Source of the DNA: Chloroflexota bacterium
GTDB taxonomy: Bacteria > Chloroflexota > Limnocylindria > Limnocylindrales > CSP1-4
DNA length: 12,879 nt
Direction of reading: 5' to 3'
NCBI GenBank assembly: GCA_021777365.1
Contig: JAJYDP010000070.1
Coordinates: 1-12,879 of the forward strand
Shown: positions 8,300 through 12,879 of the stretch, one piece after another
Layout of the letters: every line of letters starts with the position of its first letter
Position numbering within the stretch: the first letter of the stretch is position 1
Notes under the pieces: generated by a model
Seen by the model: the letters and a program-made list of their open reading frames with translations, nothing else
Database searches by the model: none
What the model was told of the DNA's origin: nothing
Translations under genes and position numbers: made by a program

Positions 8300-9069
8300 G
8301 CGCGCTGGTCTTCGATTGCGACGGCGTCCTCGCGGACACCGAGCGGTACGGACACCTGCCGGCCTTCAACCAGACCTTCCGGGAGTTCGGCATCCCGGTC
8401 CAGTGGTCGGAGGAGGAGTACGGGCGCAAGCTCCTCATCGGGGGCGGCAAGGAGCGCATGAGCAGCGAGCTGACCCCGGAGTTCGTCCGGGCCAACGGGC
8501 TGCCCGAGGATCCCGAGGCGCTCGCGGCCGAGGTCGCCAGGTGGCACAAGCGCAAGACGCAGCTCTACACCGAGATGGTCGCAGAGGGGAAGCTTCCGCC
8601 CCGGCCGGGGATCCGGCGGGTCATCTCGGAGGCCCAGGACGCGGGCTGGAAGCTGGCCGTCGCCTCCACCTCGGCCGAGGCCTCCGTGCACGCCATCCTC
8701 GAGTACGCGGTCGGGAAGGAGCGCGCCGACCGCTTCGACGTCTTCCTGGCCGGCGACGTCGTTCCCCGCAAGAAGCCGGCGCCCGACATCTACCTCCTCG
8801 CCCTGGAGAAGCTCGGCGTGCCCGCCGCCGACGTCCTGGTCGTGGAGGACTCGCGCAACGGTCTCGAGGCAGCCCACGCCGCGGCTCTGCGCTGCCTGGT
8901 CACGGTCAACGGCTACACCGAGAAGGAGGACTTCAGCGAGGCAATCCTCGTCGTCTCGTCGCTCGGCGACCCGGATGGAGAGCGGACGACCGTCATCGCC
9001 AACCGTTCGGCCGCCCGGCCGGGCGCGCTCGTGACGCTCGCCGACCTGGAGGCCTGCCTCGCCCCGTAG
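8296..9069 (+). CDS. HAD-superfamily sugar-phosphate phosphatase, CbbY-like
   Basis: Haloacid-dehalogenase-type hydrolase of 257 residues with a cap domain after motif I, as in beta-phosphoglucomutase/CbbY. Motif I is DCDGV with nucleophile D7 and acid/base D9; motif II is S124 in AVASTS; motif III lysine is K160 in PRKKPAPD; motif IV is E184-D185 in VVEDS. The segments DCDGVLADTERYGHLPAFNQ and GDVVPRKKPAPDIY closely resemble CbbY proteins, known in autotrophs to dephosphorylate xylulose-1,5-bisphosphate. No RuBisCO gene is in view, so here it may remove a dead-end ketose bisphosphate formed by the neighbouring aldolase, or release an end product. The GTG start overlaps the aldolase stop (GTGA), with GGAAGG 7 bases upstream. 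Mutase activity cannot be excluded. The exact substrate is unknown. Confidence 0.88.
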   Translation: MSALVFDCDGVLADTERYGHLPAFNQTFREFGIPVQWSEEEYGRKLLIGGGKERMSSELTPEFVRANGLPEDPEALAAEVARWHKRKTQLYTEMVAEGKLPPRPGIRRVISEAQDAGWKLAVASTSAEASVHAILEYAVGKERADRFDVFLAGDVVPRKKPAPDIYLLALEKLGVPAADVLVVEDSRNGLEAAHAAALRCLVTVNGYTEKEDFSEAILVVSSLGDPDGERTTVIANRSAARPGALVTLADLEACLAP

Positions 9070-9109
9070 CTCCGTCCGCGTTCCCGTCCAGGGAAGAAAG
9101 GGGGTCCGC

Positions 9110-9777
9110 ATGGCACAGGCGTCGTTCGACGACGTCGACCTGGTCATCAAGACGATGGCCACGACCATCGTCGACAACGCGGAGTACTTCGCCCACCTCG
9201 ACTCGATCGTCGGGGACGGCGACTTCGGCTACTCGCTGCGCAATGGGTTCGAGGTCGTCGCCGCCGACTACGACACGTTCGACCGGTCGAGCGTGGGGGC
9301 CGTGCTGAAGAAGATCGGCATCGTCATCTCGGGCAAGGTCGGTGGCGTCTCCGGCCCGATCTGGGGCACGGCGTTCCTGCGCGCCGGTGCCGCGGCTGGC
9401 GACAGGACCGAGCTCGCCCCCGAGGACGTGATCGCGATGCTGCGCGCGGCCATCACCGGGATCATGGCGCGGGGAGGCGCCTCGCTCGGCGAGAAGACAC
9501 TCCTCGATGCGTTGGTGCCGGCCACCGACAGCCTCGAGGCGGCCATCGGCGACCCGGCGCTGAAGGGCGACCACGGCGTGGCCGCCGTCCAGCGGGCGGC
9601 CGACGTGGCGGTCAAGGCGGCCGAGGAGACCAAGTCCATGCTCGCGATGCGCGGCCGGGCCGCGTACACGGGCGAGCGGAGCATCGGCTCCGTCGACGCC
9701 GGCGCCACCGCGGTCGGCGTCATCCTGCAGGCCATCGCGTCGGCCTGGCGCGAGAAGTACGGCGAGGGAGCATCGGC

Positions 9778-9781
<4 letters not shown>
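9110..9781 (+). CDS. dhaL: Dihydroxyacetone kinase-type subunit DhaL (ADP/ATP-binding subunit)
   Basis: Nucleotide-binding subunit of a split DAK-family kinase, 223 residues. Magnesium-binding aspartates D31, D36 and D38 match E. coli DhaL D30, D35 and D37, but the motif reads GDGDFG, with Phe39 where E. coli has His38. Other landmarks are GKVGGVSGP, GEKTLLDALVP, and the C-terminal GRAAYTGERSIGSVDAGATA. The ATG at 9110 has a G-rich ribosome site 5 bases upstream. It starts 40 bases after the HAD gene, and its TGA overlaps the GTG of dhaK. The order L then K is reversed relative to E. coli dhaKLM. In the PTS-dependent enzyme DhaM re-phosphorylates ADP bound to DhaL, but no DhaM is present here. 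The complex may use ATP directly, or a distant donor protein. Confidence 0.9.
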
Positions 9782-10773
<992 letters not shown>

Positions 10774-10789
10774 CCCTGGTCAGCGCACC

Positions 10790-10826
10790 GACGCGGCCCG
10801 GCCCCACCGGCCGGGCCGCGTCTTCG
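10790..10826 (+). terminator. Probable intrinsic terminator of the sugar operon
   Basis: GACGCGGCCCGGCC (10790-10803) pairs perfectly over 14 bp with 10809-10822 around a 5-base loop, then TTCGT. The T tract is short, as is common in GC-rich genomes. Position 16 bases after the dhaK stop supports a terminator role. Confidence 0.75.
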
Positions 10827-11082
10827 TGCCCGGGCGACCACCGGGGCACGGCGGCGTCACCTCGTGGGCGTTCCTCGCCGGGCCGGGCGCTTCGTCGCGT
10901 GGCCCCCGGTCGCTGCGGCAACGCGGGGCACTGTCGCTGCCGGCTCTGGTTCGCGTGGCCCGGCCGGCGGTTCCGCCCCGGGGGCCACACACGGTTCGCT
11001 GCCTCAGGATGCATCCTTGTGGGAGGCGATCAGACGACCTGGTCGCGGCCGCCGACACCGTGGGTCAAGTGGAGTACCTGCC
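10827..11082. other. Gene-free stretch between operon terminator and cupin gene
   Basis: About 256 bases with no convincing coding sequence. Near its right end is a perfect 12-bp palindrome AGGATGCATCCT (11006-11017), flanked by GCCTC (11001-11005) and GAGGC (11023-11027), which could fold into a longer imperfect hairpin. No strong promoter is visible for the cupin. The frame of the cupin stays open through here, but its composition looks non-coding and the ribosome site supports the later start. Confidence 0.4.
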
Positions 11083-11430
11083 GTGAAGATCACGAACCTC
11101 GACGTGGAACCGAAGTCCGTCATGGCCGCCGAGGGTGCCGTCGGCGCCTGGAAGCAGGTGCCGATCGGGGCGGCCGACGGCACGCCGGCCTACTCCGTCC
11201 GCGCCTTCACGCTCGAGCCGCACGGCCACTCCCCCTACCATCGCCACCCCTACGAGCACCTCAACTACTTCATCCGGGGCTCCGGCGTGATCGTCGGCGA
11301 GTCCGGCGAGCAGCCGGTCAAGGAGGGCGACTTCGCGCTCATCGCCCCGAACGAGCTGCACCAGTTCCGCAACACCGCGGATGACCGCCCGCTCGTGTTC
11401 CTGTGCGCGGTCCCCAAGGCGTTCGAGTGA
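11083..11430 (+). CDS. Small single-domain cupin protein with four-histidine metal site
   Basis: A 115-residue beta-barrel protein of the cupin superfamily. Motif 1 spans GHSPYHRHPYEHLNYFIRG (48-66), with H53, H55 and H59; motif 2 contains H93 in APNELHQF. The spacing H-x-H-x3-H and a fourth histidine 34 residues later is the same as the Mn-binding His52/His54/His58/His92 set described for Thermotoga TM1459; the usual glutamate position is Leu60. It therefore probably binds a metal with four histidines and may be an isomerase, dioxygenase or sugar-binding protein. The GTG start at 11083 is preferred for its GGAG ribosome site 8 bases upstream (11071-11074). It follows the sugar operon on the same strand but beyond a terminator, so a shared pathway is only a suggestion. 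Confidence 0.82.
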   Translation: MKITNLDVEPKSVMAAEGAVGAWKQVPIGAADGTPAYSVRAFTLEPHGHSPYHRHPYEHLNYFIRGSGVIVGESGEQPVKEGDFALIAPNELHQFRNTADDRPLVFLCAVPKAFE

Positions 11431-11469
11431 GGGCAGCGGTCAATCGGGCTGCAGGACCGCCGCCGGACT

Positions 11470-11528
11470 GACGCGGTCGGCGCCCGGGCGCCTGCGGTCG
11501 GTGCCTGGCGCCTGCAGTTCGGTACCCG
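11470..11528. repeat. Short degenerate tandem repeat, about three units of 20-22 bases
   Basis: Units resembling GCGGTCGGTGCCTGGCGCCT recur at about 11473, 11494 and 11515. The clearest pair is GGCGCCTGCGGTCGGTGCCT (11487-11506) and its neighbour 11507-11526, which differ by a few substitutions and one indel. They lie between the convergent cupin and nitrilase genes. Function is unknown. Near them CGCGCC/GGCGCG (11562-11567 with 11572-11577) forms a small hairpin that might help stop transcription from either side. Nothing else was seen in the 178-base gap. Confidence 0.5.
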
Positions 11529-11608
11529 CGAGAGGTGCGAGGGCGACCGCCACGTCGTGCCCGCGCCGATGGGCGCGTTCCGGGCCCGCGGTCAGCTCGG
11601 ATCCGCGA

Positions 11609-12577
11609 TCAGGTCGGGTCCGCGGGCGGCTCGCGACCGGCCGGCGCCCGGGAGATCCACTCGACCGGGTGCTTCGGCCGGACGTCGACCTGCAGGCGGA
11701 ACAGGTCCGGCCGCGCGTAGTGGCCGACCACGTCGAGATCGAACTTCCCGCGCGCGATGAGGTCGAGATCCAGCTCGGCGGCGAGGATCGCCTCGCCCTC
11801 GCGGGCAGGTCCGGCGAGCACGGTCCCCATGGGGTCGACGATGCAGCTGCCGCCGCCGATGAGAACGGTGTCTGGATCGTCCCCCTGGAGCGGCCGGTAG
11901 TCGGGCGGGTAGTCGCGGCGCCGGGCGAACTGGCTGGCCGACAGCACGAAGCAGCGCCCCTCCACGGCGATGTGCCGCATCGTCGATGTCCAGGTCTCCC
12001 GGTCGTCGACGGTCGGCGCGCAGTACAGCTCCACGCCCTGGGCGTACAGCGCCGTGCGCAACAGCGGCATGTAGTTCTCCCAGCAGATCACGCTCCCGAT
12101 CCGCCCGATCGAGGTCCCGGCAACCGTGAGGGTCGACGCATCCCCGAACCCCCACACCAGTCGCTCCATCGCGGTCGGCATCACCTTGCGGTGGCGCGCG
12201 AGCAGCGACCCGTCGGGACCGATCGTCAGGGCGGTGCAGTACAGCGTCCCGCCGTCACGCTCGACGACACCGATGACGAGGTGGAACCCGCCCTCGCGGG
12301 CGAGCGCCCCCAGGCGGTCGGTCACCGGCCCGGGCACCTCGATGGCGGCCGCGTGGTAGCGGCGGAACCACTCCCGGCCCTCCGCGGAGCGCTGACCCAC
12401 GCGGGCCCCGAAGTCGAACCCCTTCGGATAGCCGCCCACGAAGGCCTCGGGGAAGACGACCAGCTGCACACCGCCGGATGCCGCCCGGCGGGCCAGCTCC
12501 GCGACGCGCTCGAGCGTCGGTTCGAGCTCGAAGGCCACGGGCGCCGCCTGCACCACCGCCGCACGGATCACACCCAT
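11609..12577 (-). CDS. Nitrilase-family carbon-nitrogen hydrolase (probable nitrilase or cyanide-degrading subgroup)
   Basis: Cytoplasmic hydrolase of the nitrilase superfamily, 322 residues. The Glu-Lys-Cys catalytic residues are E44 in FPEAFVGGYP, K131 in HRKVMPT and C165 in VICWENYMP; a second conserved glutamate is E138 in MERLVWG. The combination GGYPKGFDFG, KVMPTAMERLVWGFGD and ICWENYMPLLR is that of true nitrilases (branch 1), which turn a nitrile into an acid plus ammonia, rather than amidases. The start at the ATG at 12577 is chosen because the product then begins MGVIRAAVVQAAP, as in the family, with a GGGAG site 8 bases upstream; the frame extends 18 codons further but looks non-coding. 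The C-terminal 20 residues are rich in Pro and Arg. It is a lone gene convergent with the cupin and downstream of tRNA-Leu. Confidence 0.92.
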   Translation of the reverse strand: MGVIRAAVVQAAPVAFELEPTLERVAELARRAASGGVQLVVFPEAFVGGYPKGFDFGARVGQRSAEGREWFRRYHAAAIEVPGPVTDRLGALAREGGFHLVIGVVERDGGTLYCTALTIGPDGSLLARHRKVMPTAMERLVWGFGDASTLTVAGTSIGRIGSVICWENYMPLLRTALYAQGVELYCAPTVDDRETWTSTMRHIAVEGRCFVLSASQFARRRDYPPDYRPLQGDDPDTVLIGGGSCIVDPMGTVLAGPAREGEAILAAELDLDLIARGKFDLDVVGHYARPDLFRLQVDVRPKHPVEWISRAPAGREPPADPT

Positions 12578-12661
12578 CGCACCCACTCCCCGATGCTGTC
12601 GGCCCCGGACAACCGGCATCCACGGACGCACGGGTGACCGCGCCCGACGCGGCGAGAAGCG

Positions 12662-12676
12662 TCACCGTCGCGGTGA
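12662..12676 (-). terminator. Small hairpin downstream of tRNA-Leu, weak terminator candidate
   Basis: TCACCG and CGGTGA pair over 6 bp around a 3-base loop, about 36 bases after the tRNA 3' end. There is no T run after it, so it may not terminate by itself. The remaining bases between nitrilase and tRNA (12578-12711) show no gene. Confidence 0.22.
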
Positions 12677-12711
12677 GGAACGCCGCGATCGTGCGTCGCC
12701 GAACCGTTCAC

Positions 12712-12799
12712 TGGTAGGCGAGGTCGGGGTCGAACCGACACGCCGCTCGCGCGGCACCGGCTCCTAAGGCCGGCGCGTCTGCCATTCCGCCACTCGCCC
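12712..12799 (-). tRNA. tRNA-Leu, anticodon UAG, CCA encoded
   Basis: On the minus strand the 88-base sequence folds as a class II tRNA. The acceptor GGGCGAG pairs with CTCGCCT (one G-U at the end). The anticodon stem CCGGC/GCCGG closes the loop CTTAGGA, with anticodon TAG reading CUA leucine codons. A long variable arm with a GCCGC/GCGGC stem follows. The T arm is GTCGG-TTCGACC-CCGAC. Discriminator A (12715) and a genomically encoded CCA (12714-12712) complete it. A long variable arm with A73 agrees with leucine identity. Confidence 0.96.
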
Positions 12800-12800
12800 A

Positions 12801-12860
12801 CGGTTTCACGCTTGCGAAGCGCGCATGCCTCGGTTTCTGGCTTGCGGACAGGGCATGAGA
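12801..12860. repeat. Two tandem 30-bp degenerate repeats upstream of tRNA-Leu
   Basis: 12801-12830 and 12831-12860 align without gaps at 21 of 30 positions. Both start with CGGTTTC and share GCTTGCG and GCATG at the same offsets. The first copy contains a small hairpin, CGCTT-GCG-AAGCG (12809-12821). No third clear copy follows before the window ends. A role in tRNA expression, or decay of a former tandem array, is possible. Confidence 0.5.
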
Positions 12861-12870
12861 CGCGTATAAC
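12842..12870 (+). promoter_or_regulatory. Candidate rightward promoter at the window edge
   Basis: TTGCGG (12842-12847) and TATAAC (12865-12870) are 17 bases apart, matching -35 at 3 of 6 and -10 at 5 of 6 bases. Transcription would begin near the right edge and leave the window, divergent from tRNA-Leu. The gene it would serve is not visible. Confidence 0.35.
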
Positions 12871-12879
12871 TCTGGCAGT

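Noticed and set aside
10864..11082. N-terminal extension of the cupin back to 10864
   Set aside because: The added segment is Arg/Gly/Pro-rich and non-coding in look, while the GTG at 11083 has a good ribosome site and gives a complete cupin.
11381..12637. 418-codon plus-strand open frame opposite the nitrilase
   Set aside because: The minus-strand frame carries the full nitrilase catalytic set; this one has no motif and begins inside the cupin gene.

Overview
The window is high-GC bacterial DNA, roughly two thirds or more G+C by eye. Genes are tightly packed, GTG and TTG starts are common, and several genes overlap by 4 bases. The tig-clpP-clpX order is widespread and not diagnostic. Two starts lack a Shine-Dalgarno sequence but have a -10-like box just upstream, which points to leaderless mRNAs as found in Actinobacteria, Chloroflexota and Deinococcota. 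I infer a soil- or water-type lineage of that sort (Chloroflexota-like would fit), but the sequence alone does not fix the taxon.

Left part (63-6161, minus strand). Six co-directional genes read right to left: an ABC-2 ATPase, two paralogous NodJ/DrrB-type permeases, trigger factor (tig), ClpP and ClpX. The exporter genes are closely spaced. The tig stop and clpP start share ATGA, and clpX follows clpP after 31 bases. Trigger factor is the ribosome-bound chaperone and ClpXP the matching protease, so this is a protein quality-control block with an exporter directly upstream.

Centre (6270-10826, plus strand). A divergent region of about 185 bp carries a promoter and an 18-bp near-perfect palindrome just before a SorC/DeoR-type sugar-phosphate regulator with a TTG start. 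Downstream in the same direction are a class II ketose-bisphosphate aldolase, a CbbY-like HAD phosphatase, and the L and K subunits of a dihydroxyacetone-kinase-type enzyme, ended by a 14-bp perfect hairpin. The set looks like a regulated catabolic operon for an unidentified ketose or short-chain polyol: a kinase, a DHAP-type aldolase, a clean-up phosphatase and a phosphosugar-sensing repressor or activator. There is no DhaM phosphoryl donor, no transporter and no isomerase or dehydrogenase in the window, so the substrate and phosphoryl donor are open. This is the most interesting part of the window.

Right part (10827-12879). A small cupin with a four-histidine metal site (plus strand) lies about 310 bases after dhaK. 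Facing it on the minus strand are a nitrilase-family carbon-nitrogen hydrolase and a tRNA-Leu(UAG) with encoded CCA. Short degenerate tandem repeats occur between cupin and nitrilase (11470-11528) and upstream of the tRNA (12801-12860). A possible rightward promoter lies at the window edge. No mobile elements, CRISPR arrays or rRNA genes were seen.
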